From Virgibacillus dokdonensis (lineage in GTDB: Bacteria; Bacillota; Bacilli; Bacillales; Amphibacillaceae), in NCBI RefSeq assembly GCF_900166595.1, contig NZ_LT745763.1, positions 1,582,814 through 1,646,813 of the forward strand: a stretch of 64,000 nt of DNA. Direction: 5' to 3'. A model generated the notes under the pieces. The model was not told the DNA's origin and made no database searches. It saw only the letters and a list, made by a program, of their open reading frames with translations. This document shows, in pieces, positions 27,621 to 37,089 of the stretch (positions within the stretch are counted from its first letter, which is position 1; each line of letters starts with the position of its first letter). A program made the translations under genes and the position numbers.

Positions 27621-29183
27621 TTAGAATTCCATGTTTCCGGTAGCTGATAGCATTTCTACCATCCAGCCTTGGAATTTAGGTTTAACTTCCGTTTCGAAAT
27701 ATTCCATAAGCTCTTGTTCATTCATTGTTCCAATTTCTGTAGTTTTATCTTTACTCGGAATTTCTACACTGTCTACTGTTTTTCCTTCAACATTAGCATG
27801 AAGTGAGAATAAATTTTGATCAACATTTGGATCAGTAAAAGCAAAGCTGTGTTCCTCGTTCATTTGGTCATTTTTATAATTAGATGTACCGTTCCAAATG
27901 AGTTGTGTGTCACCTGTATATGGATCTTGAAAACTAATCGTACGTTTAAAATCGCGTTTTCCATCTTTTAACGTTTCTTTACCGTCATAAGTAAATGCTT
28001 GTTCGTCAAACGCTAGTTTCAGAGAATCCTCCGCCTTTTTATCTTTCCATGACAAATCACCGGAGAGGCTTACTTTACCGCCTTCTATATTTAAAGCGAG
28101 ATTAAATTGCTGCCTTTCTTCTTGGAGAAGTTGTGTACCTTTAAACTCGATTGTAGTAAGTCGTTCTTTGTTTTGACCGAGTTGAATATTAAAATCTCGT
28201 TGGGCAATTAAATCATCGTGCACCCAAATGGTAGATGTTAAACCTTCTGGAATTTGAAATCCATCTATATTTTCTTTTGCTTTTTCTAAAGAAGTATCAT
28301 AATCTTCCATTGTTTGGTCCATCTCTTTTTTTATTTCAGGCATGCCTGCCAATCCCATTAATTGTTCTTCTAACAATTGACGGAAAAGCTCTTTCATTTT
28401 ATCATCTTTTCGTAATTTTTCTAAAGTTTTACTTAAAATTTCTTTTACTTTTTCTTCACTTAATTGCATCGTAATTTTGTCAGTTTCTAATGATTTATCA
28501 TGGACTTTAATCGTCTCGCTTTCTGTTTTGAAAGCTTCGTCTGGTAATTGGTCATAAATAAACTTGCCGTATTCTTCTTGGATATACTCTTTATCATCTT
28601 CAGATAGTGTTTCTTCAAATAATATATTAAAATCAATCTTTTCTTCGCCTGTAAAAGTAGCTGAATCGATTTCTTGCAATAAATTGCCAACATTTTCACC
28701 TTTTAACGAGATGAACTGTTCCAGAAACGGTAAACCTACCATAAATTGTTTGGAATTTAAATGAAAAGTAATGTTATCCACTTTAATTTCTCCAATATTC
28801 GCTGATAGATTTCCAGATATTTTTTTATTTTTCATATCAGCAGCATGTGTGTAAGAAATAGTAGAATTATTGATTAGTTGAGCAGGATCTATCCCCATAC
28901 CACCTTGAATAATAGGAATATCGGATTCCGCTGACAATTCATAATTTGTTTCCGTCGGCTTTTCTCTAGTAGTTTCTAACCAATCAAATTCTGATTCATA
29001 TCGTTGTTCAATTTGTTCATTCATAAACTCTATTGATTCTTTTTCTGCTAAAAAGTACTTCTGCTTATCCGATAAATTTGCGAAAATATAAGCCGCAACA
29101 GTTCCGCCAATTAGTATTACTGCCCCTATAGTAATACCAATCAATGTTTTGGGTGACAACTTACGTTTCTTTGTTTCCTCCAT
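27621..29183 (-). CDS. Large membrane-anchored extracytoplasmic protein of unknown function
   Basis: About 520 residues. A short basic cytoplasmic start (MEETKKRKLSPKT) is followed by one membrane segment (about 13-35, IGITIGAVILIGGTVAAYIF) and a long, strongly charged external part of beta-strand-like repeats (IWVHDDLIAQRDFNIQLG, LALNIEGGKVSLSGDLSW). I believe it belongs to a Bacillaceae DUF family (perhaps DUF6583), but that is from memory. The start at 29183 has AGAGGGG 7 bases upstream; the longer frame to 29315 has none. The exporter genes begin 34 bases after its stop, so they are probably cotranscribed. Confidence 0.7.
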   Translation of the reverse strand: MEETKKRKLSPKTLIGITIGAVILIGGTVAAYIFANLSDKQKYFLAEKESIEFMNEQIEQRYESEFDWLETTREKPTETNYELSAESDIPIIQGGMGIDPAQLINNSTISYTHAADMKNKKISGNLSANIGEIKVDNITFHLNSKQFMVGLPFLEQFISLKGENVGNLLQEIDSATFTGEEKIDFNILFEETLSEDDKEYIQEEYGKFIYDQLPDEAFKTESETIKVHDKSLETDKITMQLSEEKVKEILSKTLEKLRKDDKMKELFRQLLEEQLMGLAGMPEIKKEMDQTMEDYDTSLEKAKENIDGFQIPEGLTSTIWVHDDLIAQRDFNIQLGQNKERLTTIEFKGTQLLQEERQQFNLALNIEGGKVSLSGDLSWKDKKAEDSLKLAFDEQAFTYDGKETLKDGKRDFKRTISFQDPYTGDTQLIWNGTSNYKNDQMNEEHSFAFTDPNVDQNLFSLHANVEGKTVDSVEIPSKDKTTEIGTMNEQELMEYFETEVKPKFQGWMVEMLSATGNMEF

Positions 29184-29691
29184 TACTTTTCCCCTCTCTG
29201 TAAATACTTCCGATTTAATTGTATTACATAATCCTGTAATAATGACAATGAAGTATCTGTTTATGTTTATATCACTTTGTAAATATATAGTCAAATTGTG
29301 CCAATTCTTGTCCAAGTAGGGAAAAATTAAAAATAAGGTGTGTGATTAAAAAATCATAGTAAAAAAGGTAATAATACCTCTTCATTTAGAGGGACAAATT
29401 GTCTGTTTGCTATACTAATCATACCATTTGGCTCTTAATGTATAAGGTTTTAGGTAGATTCGACTAATTTTTAATAGTCATTGTTTCTGTTTTGTGAACG
29501 TATACCGAGACAGTTTGTACAATAGCACAAGAAGCTCAATTAGAAAAAATTCTAATACAGAGCCGCCATAAGAGCCGTATAAAATTTTTTGGTTTATAGT
29601 ACAAAACAGACTTGTCAATAAACAAATTTTTCTTATTATCGTGCAAAAGAGCAGCACTTGACTAATTTTTTAAGTGCTACTCTTTAAAGGT
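29184..29691. other. Intergenic region with sspI terminator
   Basis: About 500 bases without a gene. The hairpin 29645-29685 (arms AGAGTAGCACTT and AAGTGCTGCTCT on the minus strand, then TTTT) terminates sspI. Around 29565-29650 there is a very weak resemblance to the small repeat (GCCATAA, TATAGTACAAAA, TTTTTCTTATTATCGTGC). Confidence 0.55.
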
Positions 29692-29916
29692 TTAGGACTG
29701 TGTTGTAGCTTGCTTTACACCTTGTTCTAAAGCTTCTAACATATGGTCTTTATCTTGTTCTTCCGCATTCTCCCAGATTAATTCGAATAATACACCTAGT
29801 CCAGGAAGCATTTTTTCTTCTCCACTCTGGACAGCATCAACAATAGTTGCTTCCAATTGGGATTGGTCATTGGAAGCAATATTGCTAAGTATTGCTTCGC
29901 GTAAATTTAAATCCAA
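29692..29916 (-). CDS. sspI: Small acid-soluble spore protein SspI
   Basis: A 74-residue SspI-family spore protein: [20 protein letters not shown] and [20 protein letters not shown] match the family closely (71 residues in B. subtilis). It is a minor core protein made in the forespore, probably under sigma-G. AAAGGAGGAATTG lies upstream of the ATG. It is transcribed alone and is located next to ysgA as in B. subtilis. Confidence 0.95.
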   Translation of the reverse strand: MDLNLREAILSNIASNDQSQLEATIVDAVQSGEEKMLPGLGVLFELIWENAEEQDKDHMLEALEQGVKQATTQS

Positions 29917-30153
29917 GACAATTCCTCCTTTGCAAATTTAAAGCCTAAGAGATTACGTTGCACGGCTAAAGTTTTCTGTAGAATAGGGCAGATTATTTAA
30001 TATAGAATGAAGGACTACAGGATGTGCTAATGGATTTCCTACTATATAGGTGAAATTATCGGCAACATAATTTTAACCTTTGCACGCTAAAATTAGTTTG
30101 ACCGAATAAGGATAAAATATGTATACTATGTAAGATGAATGAGGGTGATACGT

Positions 30154-30900
30154 ATGGAGTCAATAATTACATCTGTTAAAAATACAAAAGTGAAAAATTG
30201 GAAAAAGTTACACACTCGAAAAGAGCGAGAAAACACAAATACGTTTCTCGTTGAAGGTTTTCACATAGTTGAAGAAGCCTTTCTAAGTGGATGGACGATG
30301 AAAGAGTTAATTATTCAAGAAGGTATATCTGTACCTACGTGGGTAAAAGACATTCCCGTAACTGTGGTGAAAGAACCTATTTTTTCAACCATATCTCAAA
30401 CGGATGCACCACAAGGAATTGCAGCTGTAGTGGCTATGAGAGAATTATATGACATAAAGCAAAGTCCTGTACTTATCGTCGATGCAGTGCAAGATCCTGG
30501 TAATCTTGGAACAATGATTAGGACGGCAGATGCAGCAGGTTTTTCAGAAGTAATTTTAGGAGAAGGAACGGTAGATGCTTTTAACCATAAAGTCATTCGG
30601 GCTACGCAAGGTTCTTTGTTCCATATTCCTATTAGGAAAGCCAGGTTAAAAGAGGAAATTGCTTCGCTTAAAAAAGCAGGTTTTGAAATATGGGTAACGG
30701 CTTTAGAGGATGCGTTCAATTATACAGAAGTAAGACCAACGCTGAAGACAGGACTTATTGTAGGAAATGAAGGAAGCGGTGTAAGAACACAAATAATGGA
30801 GTTAGCAGATAAATGGGTCACTATCCCAATTTATGGAAAAGCTGAATCACTAAATGTCAGTGTAGCTTCTGGAATATTAATGTACTATTTACGCTCATAA
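30154..30900 (+). CDS. ysgA: TrmH/SpoU family RNA methyltransferase YsgA
   Basis: A 248-residue SPOUT methyltransferase that probably 2'-O-methylates rRNA or tRNA using AdoMet. The N-terminal substrate-binding domain contains LVEGFHIVEEAFLSGW. The knotted domain has DAVQDPGNLGTMIRTADAAG (motif 1), LIVGNEGSGV (motif 2) and IPIYGKAESLNVSVASGIL (motif 3). ATG 30154 is well placed after GAGGGTG; the upstream in-frame ATG at 30139 overlaps that site. It sits before pheST as in B. subtilis. Confidence 0.92.
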   Translation: MESIITSVKNTKVKNWKKLHTRKERENTNTFLVEGFHIVEEAFLSGWTMKELIIQEGISVPTWVKDIPVTVVKEPIFSTISQTDAPQGIAAVVAMRELYDIKQSPVLIVDAVQDPGNLGTMIRTADAAGFSEVILGEGTVDAFNHKVIRATQGSLFHIPIRKARLKEEIASLKKAGFEIWVTALEDAFNYTEVRPTLKTGLIVGNEGSGVRTQIMELADKWVTIPIYGKAESLNVSVASGILMYYLRS

Positions 30901-30911
30901 TGTTGCAAACC

Positions 30912-30940
30912 TTGTTGTAATTATCTATAATATATATAAC
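30912..30940 (+). promoter_or_regulatory. Promoter of the pheST leader
   Basis: TTGTTG (30912-30917) and TATAAC (30935-30940) are 17 bases apart, upstream of the T-box. Confidence 0.45.
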
Positions 30941-30946
30941 ATAATA

Positions 30947-31201
30947 GCAAAAGCGTTGAAGGAGCGGAGAATTTGCCTCTATTACGTATACAGGGAGAAA
31001 TGTCATAGACTGAAAACATTTCATCGTAGCAAAGTTCATCCTTTCACTCTGGAGCAGATACTTGGACCTCATTCTTAATGAGTAAAGGTATTCCGGGTTA
31101 TTCCCGTTATCGGAATGAAGTGGATACTTTGGAAACATTGTATGAACTAGGGTGGTACCGCGAAAATATGCCTCGTCCCTTGCTGGGAGGAGGCTTTTTA
31201 T
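30947..31201 (+). promoter_or_regulatory. T-box leader of pheST
   Basis: The T-box core AGGGTGGTACCGCG is at 31149-31162. It is followed by the terminator GCCTCGTCCC...GGGAGGAGGC with a T run (31170-31200). Stem I begins near GTTGAAGGAG at 30954. Uncharged tRNA-Phe should promote readthrough into pheS. Confidence 0.9.
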
Positions 31202-31248
31202 ATTGCTTTTTAAGCTATGTAAGAATGAATAAAGGAGGAAATAAGAAG

Positions 31249-32283
31249 ATGAAAGAGCAGTTGAAAATGATTGAACAAGAAGCTTTGGAAAAGATTTTAC
31301 AAGCTAAGACTACGAAAGAACTGCAAGATATTAAAGTAACCTACTTAGGTAAGAAAGGTTCACTTACAAGTGTGTTGCGAGAGATGGGGAAACTTTCTAA
31401 AGAAGAGCGCCCGGTTATTGGAGAACTTGCTAACAAAGTGCGTGAACGTTTAACCTTAAGCCTTGAGAAGCAACTGGAGAAATTGGAAGAAATTGCTTTA
31501 GAAGAACAATTAGAAAAAGAAACGATTGATGTAACACTTCCTGGCAGACCAGTGAGATTCGGAGGTCCGCATTTATTAACTAGAGTAATTGAAGAAATTG
31601 AAGATTTATTTATTGGAATGGGTTTTGAAATCAGAGAAGGACCTGAGGTAGAAACGGATTATTTTAATTTTGAAGCATTAAACTTACCGAAAAATCATCC
31701 AGCAAGGGAAATGCAGGACACCTTTTTTATTACGAAAGAGTTATTAATGCGTACACAAACGTCTCCTGTACAGGCACGTACGATGCTTGAATATGGTGGT
31801 AACAAGCCAGTAAAAATGATATCTCCTGGAAAAGTTTATCGTCGTGATACAGATGATGCCACTCATTCCCATCAGTTTACACAAATTGAAGGTCTATATG
31901 TAGATAAAGATGTGAAAATGAGTGATTTAAAAGGTGTGCTAGATGTCTTTACCAAAAAAATGTATGGCAATGATCGAGAAATTCGTTTTCGCCCAAGTTT
32001 TTTCCCGTTTACAGAGCCATCTGTAGAAATTGATATTTCTTGTAAAGCATGTGCAGGAAAAGGTTGCTCTATTTGTAAAGGCTCCGGATGGATTGAAATC
32101 TTAGGCGCGGGTATGGTACATCCAAATGTATTATCAATGGCTGGTTATGATCCAAAGGTTTACAGTGGATTTGCCTTCGGTATGGGACCTGAACGAATTG
32201 CGATGTTGAAATATGGAATTAAGGATATAAGGCAGTTTTACACGAATGACATTCGGTTTTTAACGCAATACCATAATGCTTAG
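31249..32283 (+). CDS. pheS: Phenylalanyl-tRNA synthetase alpha subunit
   Basis: The 344-residue catalytic alpha subunit of the alpha2-beta2 enzyme. There is an N-terminal coiled coil, then class II motifs: [20 protein letters not shown] (motif 1 region), [20 protein letters not shown] (motif 2) and [14 protein letters not shown] (motif 3). A CxxC-x-CxxC-like cluster ([17 protein letters not shown]) is present, as in many Firmicutes PheS. ATG 31249 follows AAAGGAGGAAA; the longer open frame lies in the T-box and is not coding. pheT follows 14 bases later. Confidence 0.96.
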   Translation: MKEQLKMIEQEALEKILQAKTTKELQDIKVTYLGKKGSLTSVLREMGKLSKEERPVIGELANKVRERLTLSLEKQLEKLEEIALEEQLEKETIDVTLPGRPVRFGGPHLLTRVIEEIEDLFIGMGFEIREGPEVETDYFNFEALNLPKNHPAREMQDTFFITKELLMRTQTSPVQARTMLEYGGNKPVKMISPGKVYRRDTDDATHSHQFTQIEGLYVDKDVKMSDLKGVLDVFTKKMYGNDREIRFRPSFFPFTEPSVEIDISCKACAGKGCSICKGSGWIEILGAGMVHPNVLSMAGYDPKVYSGFAFGMGPERIAMLKYGIKDIRQFYTNDIRFLTQYHNA

Positions 32284-32297
32284 GGAGGAAAGTTTGC

Positions 32298-34727
32298 ATG
32301 TTAGTATCATTAAATTGGTTAAAAAATTACGTAGATATAACAGATATAAGTCCAGAAGAGTTAGCTAGTAAAATTACAAAATCAGGAATCGAAGTCGATG
32401 GCATTGAATATGTAGCAGAGAAAAGCGAACATGTCGTCGTAGGCTACGTTGTATCCTGTGAGAAACACCCAAACGCTGATAAGCTTAACTTATGCCAAGT
32501 AGATGTTGGGGAGGAAGAACCGTTACAAATTATTTGTGGAGCTCCTAATGTAGCACAAGGGCAAAAAGTGGCTGTTGCCAAACCAGGAGCTGTCCTACCA
32601 AATAATTTCAAAATTAAACGGGTTAAGCTACGTGGGATTGAATCAAATGGAATGATTTGTTCTCTACAAGAACTCGGTATAGAAGAAAAATATGTACCAA
32701 AAGATGTGGCTGATGGCATCTATGTGTTTCCTGATGATGTGACAATTGGTGAGTCAGTGGAGCCACTATTAAACTTAAATGATGCTGTTTTAGAATTTGA
32801 TTTAACTCCAAATCGTGCTGACTGCCTATCTATGTTAGGAGTTGCGTATGAAGTAGGGGCTATTTTAAACAGAAAGGTAAAACTGCCGAGTTCAAACCCA
32901 AAAGAGGGGACGGAAGAGGCAAAAGACTATATTGCTGTTGAAGTAGAAGCGAAGGAAGCTAATCCGTATTATGGTGCTTTTGTTATTCGTGATGTAGAGA
33001 TCCAACAATCACCATTATGGATGCGAAATTATTTAATAGCAGCTGGGATTCGTCCAATTAATAACGTGGTGGATATAACGAATTATGTATTGCTGGAATA
33101 CGGCCAGCCCCTACATGCGTTTGATTATGATAAATTAGGGGCGAAGAAAATCGTTGTTCGCCACGCTAAAACCAATGAAAAACTCGTTACATTGGATGAG
33201 CAAGAACGCGTATTATCACAAGATCATTTAGTTATCACGGATGGGAAAGATCCGATTGCTCTAGCAGGAGTAATGGGAGGTTTATCGACTGAAGTCACAG
33301 ATACAACGAAAAATGTTTTACTTGAAGCAGCATATTTTGATTCTAGTACGGTAATGAAAGCAGTGAAGGCAACGGGTCTCTATAGTGATTCAAGTACACG
33401 ATTTACGAAAGGCGTTGATCCAAATCGAGTAAAAGAAGCGGGACTTCGAGCGTGCGAGTTAATGGAAAAATACGCCAATGCGACAATTACAAAAGGAGTA
33501 GTAGCGTATGATGCATTAAACCGTGAGCAAAAACAGGTTAAAGTGAATGTAACTGAAATCAACAAGCGTCTGGGTACATTATTACAGCCTGCTGATGTAG
33601 AAGATGCTTTGCAACGCTTGCAATTTAAATTTGAAAAAAGAAGTCAAGAATATCTTGTATACATTCCAACGCGTAGAGGGGACATTAGCATTTTTGAAGA
33701 TATGTTGGAAGAAGTAGCGCGTATTTACGGCTACGATAAATTGCCATACACATTGCCAGTTGGAGCTGGGCAAGCTGGGGGCCTTACAGAAAGACAAATA
33801 TTAATTCGCAAAATAAAAAGCCTTATGGAAGCATCAGGGTTGATGGAGAGTCGCACATATACTTTAATTAGTGAAAATGCAGCTAATACGTTAATTAGCC
33901 CTGAGTTAACAGAAGCAAATTATGTTCCAATTGAATTAGCTTTACCGATGAGTGAAGAACATAAATATTTGCGCCTAAGTTTTTTACCTGAGATTTTGCG
34001 TATCCTAACTCATAACAGAGCACGTAATGAATTTGATCTAGGTTATTATGAGATTGGCAAAACATTTTTGACAGCAGAAAGCACTTTAACAAAACAACCA
34101 CAAGAAAGACTTCGATTAGCTGGCGCTGTAACAGGAAATTGGGTTCATCATCCGTGGCAACAAGAAAATAAACTAGTTGATTTTTATGTTGTAAAAGGAA
34201 TTTTAGAGAAACTTTTTAATTACTTAAATGTAGCAGTCGTTTTCAAGCCTTGTAAGCATAAAGACATGCACCCTGGAAGAACAGCATCTCTTCATTTGGA
34301 AGGCGAGACAATTGGGTTTATCGGTCAACTACACCCACACCTACAAAAGCAATTTGATCTAAAAGAAACATATGTATTTGATGTCGATGTCGAAGGGTTA
34401 TTAGAGGCGTATAAAAACGAACCTACTTATGAGGAAATACCTAAATATCCATCTATTGGACGCGATATTGCTTTTGTTCTTGATCATACTGTGCTTGCAG
34501 CTGAAGTAAAACAAGTCATTATGGATGTCGGAGCACCGCTTGTGAAACATGTATCTGTATTTGATGTTTATGAAGGAGAGCATTTAGAAGCAGGCAAGAA
34601 GTCTGTAGCGTTTCATTTAGTATATCAGCATGCTGAGAAAACATTAACAGATGATGAGGTTCAAGCGTCTTACGAACAAATAATAGAAGCAGTCAAGCAG
34701 AAGTTTAACGCATATATTCGATCTTAA
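32298..34727 (+). CDS. pheT: Phenylalanyl-tRNA synthetase beta subunit
   Basis: An 809-residue beta subunit. It has an N-terminal tRNA-binding (EMAP-like) domain (about 40-155, VVGYVVSCEKHPNADKLNLC), B3/B4 editing and B5 domains, a class II-like core, and a C-terminal ferredoxin-fold anticodon-binding domain (about 715-809, PSIGRDIAFVLDH). Full length for the family. It is coupled to pheS and controlled by the same T-box. Confidence 0.96.
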   Translation: MLVSLNWLKNYVDITDISPEELASKITKSGIEVDGIEYVAEKSEHVVVGYVVSCEKHPNADKLNLCQVDVGEEEPLQIICGAPNVAQGQKVAVAKPGAVLPNNFKIKRVKLRGIESNGMICSLQELGIEEKYVPKDVADGIYVFPDDVTIGESVEPLLNLNDAVLEFDLTPNRADCLSMLGVAYEVGAILNRKVKLPSSNPKEGTEEAKDYIAVEVEAKEANPYYGAFVIRDVEIQQSPLWMRNYLIAAGIRPINNVVDITNYVLLEYGQPLHAFDYDKLGAKKIVVRHAKTNEKLVTLDEQERVLSQDHLVITDGKDPIALAGVMGGLSTEVTDTTKNVLLEAAYFDSSTVMKAVKATGLYSDSSTRFTKGVDPNRVKEAGLRACELMEKYANATITKGVVAYDALNREQKQVKVNVTEINKRLGTLLQPADVEDALQRLQFKFEKRSQEYLVYIPTRRGDISIFEDMLEEVARIYGYDKLPYTLPVGAGQAGGLTERQILIRKIKSLMEASGLMESRTYTLISENAANTLISPELTEANYVPIELALPMSEEHKYLRLSFLPEILRILTHNRARNEFDLGYYEIGKTFLTAESTLTKQPQERLRLAGAVTGNWVHHPWQQENKLVDFYVVKGILEKLFNYLNVAVVFKPCKHKDMHPGRTASLHLEGETIGFIGQLHPHLQKQFDLKETYVFDVDVEGLLEAYKNEPTYEEIPKYPSIGRDIAFVLDHTVLAAEVKQVIMDVGAPLVKHVSVFDVYEGEHLEAGKKSVAFHLVYQHAEKTLTDDEVQASYEQIIEAVKQKFNAYIRS

Positions 34728-34800
34728 GCAATAGGGAAAGCTTATCTGAAAAGTGAGTAAAAATCTTCAGTTGAAATATACTTTTGTTAATAACTTGAAT

Positions 34801-34847
34801 TCCCACTTGTTCAAGCATGAATTGCTAAACAGGTGGGAGCTTTTTTA
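34801..34847 (+). terminator. Terminator of pheST
   Basis: Arms TCCCACTTGTT and AACAGGTGGGA (one G-T pair) with a T6 run, 74 bases after pheT. The rest of 34728-35024 holds no gene. Confidence 0.8.
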
Positions 34848-35024
34848 CACTCAAGGCAGCCCTAATAGCTTCAAAAGAGCAAGCAAAATGTATGAAGAAA
34901 AAATTTCTTGCAAAGTTCTGCAAGATTATGAAACCTTAAGCTTTATCATATAAGATAAGCGGCTAACTCTTAGCATCATGTTGGTAATGCGTTAAGTTTG
35001 CTTACAGAGAAAAAGGGGGATGTT

Positions 35025-35963
35025 CTAATTTAGGTAAGCGTGTGCTTTTTTTGTGTTTGCAAAATGAACCTTTGCGATTTGAGTTAAGCAATGTTCTCCG
35101 TACTTTTTCATAATAACAGCTGCAGTTTGATCCACTTTTCGAGAAGCTCCCTTTGGCAATTCAATGCCTGTTTGCTCTGATAATATATCCATCTGTTTTA
35201 GAAAACTAGTTCTTGCAAGGATAGAAGCTGCGGCAACGGAGGTAGAGTAACTCTCTGCTTTTGTCATGAAAAAAGTGGATGGTGATAGCACTTCTTTTTC
35301 AGAGGCTAAATGTTTTTTATACACAACAGGTTCACAAAATTGGTCAATAAGAATTCCATCTAATGGGCTTTGATCGATTTTTTTGATTAAGCGTTGAATG
35401 GCATGATGATGGAGCATCGTCTTCATTTTACCTTGTGTCCACCCTTTTTTCTGTAATTGATTGTATTTTTCATTACGTAAAGCAATCAGGGAATATGGGA
35501 TGTTTAATTGGATGATATCCCTTGCCAGATGACGGATCTTTAAATCTGTCAATGCTTTGGAGTCTGTTACGCCCATGCTTTTTAATTCACTAATTTGGGC
35601 TTTCGTCAAATAGACTGCAGCCACAGTAATAGGGCCGAAATAGTCCCCTGTCCCTGCTTCATCACTACCGATATGATTACTAGAGAACAGTTGGGAACTC
35701 GGCGTATAGGAATTTGTTTTCACTTTGTTGGAATAAGTAGCTTGGGCGGAGGCAGTTTTAGCATCTTTTGTCCACAGACTAGCTGCTTTTTCTGGAGAAG
35801 CGCCCTGGAATAATACTTTTCCTGATTTATATGCCGTAATAACGGCTTCGTTTGTTTTTGCTCGAAACAGAGCACCTTGGGGTGGCGTAATTAAAAAACT
35901 TGCATAATAAGCTTTCATTTTGTCTATGACTGTGTTAGAAAATTGGTATACTTGTTGTGACAT
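35025..35963 (-). CDS. rnhC: Ribonuclease HIII
   Basis: A 312-residue RNase HIII. An N-terminal TBP-like domain (about 1-85) precedes the RNase H fold with the DEAGTGD motif in HIGSDEAGTGDYFGP (the HIII form, DEAG rather than DEVG). Further acidic residues are in ILIDQF and ESYSTSVAAASILAR. It cleaves RNA in RNA-DNA hybrids. It is encoded divergently from zapA, as in B. subtilis. Confidence 0.95.
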   Translation of the reverse strand: MSQQVYQFSNTVIDKMKAYYASFLITPPQGALFRAKTNEAVITAYKSGKVLFQGASPEKAASLWTKDAKTASAQATYSNKVKTNSYTPSSQLFSSNHIGSDEAGTGDYFGPITVAAVYLTKAQISELKSMGVTDSKALTDLKIRHLARDIIQLNIPYSLIALRNEKYNQLQKKGWTQGKMKTMLHHHAIQRLIKKIDQSPLDGILIDQFCEPVVYKKHLASEKEVLSPSTFFMTKAESYSTSVAAASILARTSFLKQMDILSEQTGIELPKGASRKVDQTAAVIMKKYGEHCLTQIAKVHFANTKKAHAYLN

Positions 35964-36226
35964 TTGGTTCTCTCCAGTTCATCCTGATTTATTTCGCATA
36001 TATGATGTTGTAGGCTCTCACTTCAAGGGTTTGGTGTATACAAAATATGCCGAAGTGTAAGATAAGTACCTACGATTGTATAGAAGTTTTCTTTTATACT
36101 AAAGGAAAATTTATATTTCCGCAAACCATTGACAAAATCAGTTGTGAAGGAGTGGATCGTTTCCTTAATCACCTTCTTCATGTTAAGATAAAATGGACAA
36201 TTTTCTTTATCAGGGAGGATTTAAAC

Positions 36227-36487
36227 GTGGCCAATGAGGAAAAAACTCGAACAACTGTAGAGATACATAATCGTACCTATACAATTATAGGAACAGAGCC
36301 ACAAAATCATATTAAATTGGTTGCCAGTTTAGTGGATCAAAAAATGAATGAAATCCAAGAAGCAAATAGGCAGCTTGATACGACAAGATTAGCTGTACTA
36401 ACTGCTGTAAATACGATGAATGATTATTTGAAATTAAAAGAAGAGTATGCTTCTTTATTAGGTTCGATGAAGAAAAAGGAAGACTAA
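36227..36487 (+). CDS. zapA: Cell division protein ZapA
   Basis: An 86-residue ZapA, which bundles FtsZ filaments at the division site. The globular N-terminal part (TTVEIHNRTYTIIGTEPQNH) is followed by a helix/coiled coil (VDQKMNEIQEANRQLDTTRL and onward). The GTG at 36227 with GGGAGGA upstream gives the family N terminus; the 60-codon extension upstream has no ribosome binding site and lies in the promoter region. It heads zapA-cvpA-polX-mutS2. Confidence 0.92.
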   Translation: MANEEKTRTTVEIHNRTYTIIGTEPQNHIKLVASLVDQKMNEIQEANRQLDTTRLAVLTAVNTMNDYLKLKEEYASLLGSMKKKED

Positions 36488-36509
36488 CTAGAAAGAGGAA
36501 CATGAACAT

Positions 36510-37055
36510 ATGGTTACTATTTTATTATTGTTGTTATTAGTGATGGGTTTTTTTATTGGGTTAAAAAGAGGATTCATATTACAGCTATTCCATCTCATTG
36601 GGTTTATAGCATCTTTTGTTGTAGCAGCTTTGTATTACGATGAGTTAGGGCCTAAGTTGGAATTATGGATCCCTTATCCTAATTTAGAGGAAGATGGTAA
36701 ATGGGCGACGTTTTTACAAGACTTGCCTCTTGAAGCGGGTTTTTATAATGCTATTGCATTTTTGGTTATTTTTTTAGCGGTAAAAATCATTCTACAAATT
36801 ATAGCTTCTATGCTTGATTTTGTTGCTTCTTTACCGATTTTAAATTCTGTAAACAAATTATTAGGAGCCATTCTGGGCTTTGTAGAAACATATTTGTTAC
36901 TTTTTATTTTCCTATATATTGCAGCTTTAATACCGATTGCTCAAATACAAACATGGATAAACGATTCTTCAGTTGCGTTATTTATTATTGAACGTACTCC
37001 TTATTTCTCAGATGAAATTAGAGAGCTTTGGTTCACATATGTAGCCAATAAATAA
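36510..37055 (+). CDS. CvpA-family membrane protein (YshB)
   Basis: A 181-residue protein with four predicted membrane segments (about 2-30, 65-90, 100-125 and 130-150), including LLLLLLVMGFFIGLKRGFIL and LLGAILGFVETYLLLFIFLY, the latter typical of the CvpA/colicin V production family. The precise role is unknown. It lies between zapA and polX, matching yshB. Confidence 0.88.
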   Translation: MVTILLLLLLVMGFFIGLKRGFILQLFHLIGFIASFVVAALYYDELGPKLELWIPYPNLEEDGKWATFLQDLPLEAGFYNAIAFLVIFLAVKIILQIIASMLDFVASLPILNSVNKLLGAILGFVETYLLLFIFLYIAALIPIAQIQTWINDSSVALFIIERTPYFSDEIRELWFTYVANK

Positions 37056-37089
37056 TGATTTTCATTGTGGGGGGAGATTGGTGAATAGT

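Noticed and set aside
31078..31248. Upstream extension of pheS and the overlapping minus frame at 30857-31138
   Set aside because: The region is the T-box leader; pheS has its own ribosome binding site at ATG 31249.
34753..34953. 66-codon open frame after pheT
   Set aside because: It contains the pheST terminator hairpin and lacks translation signals.
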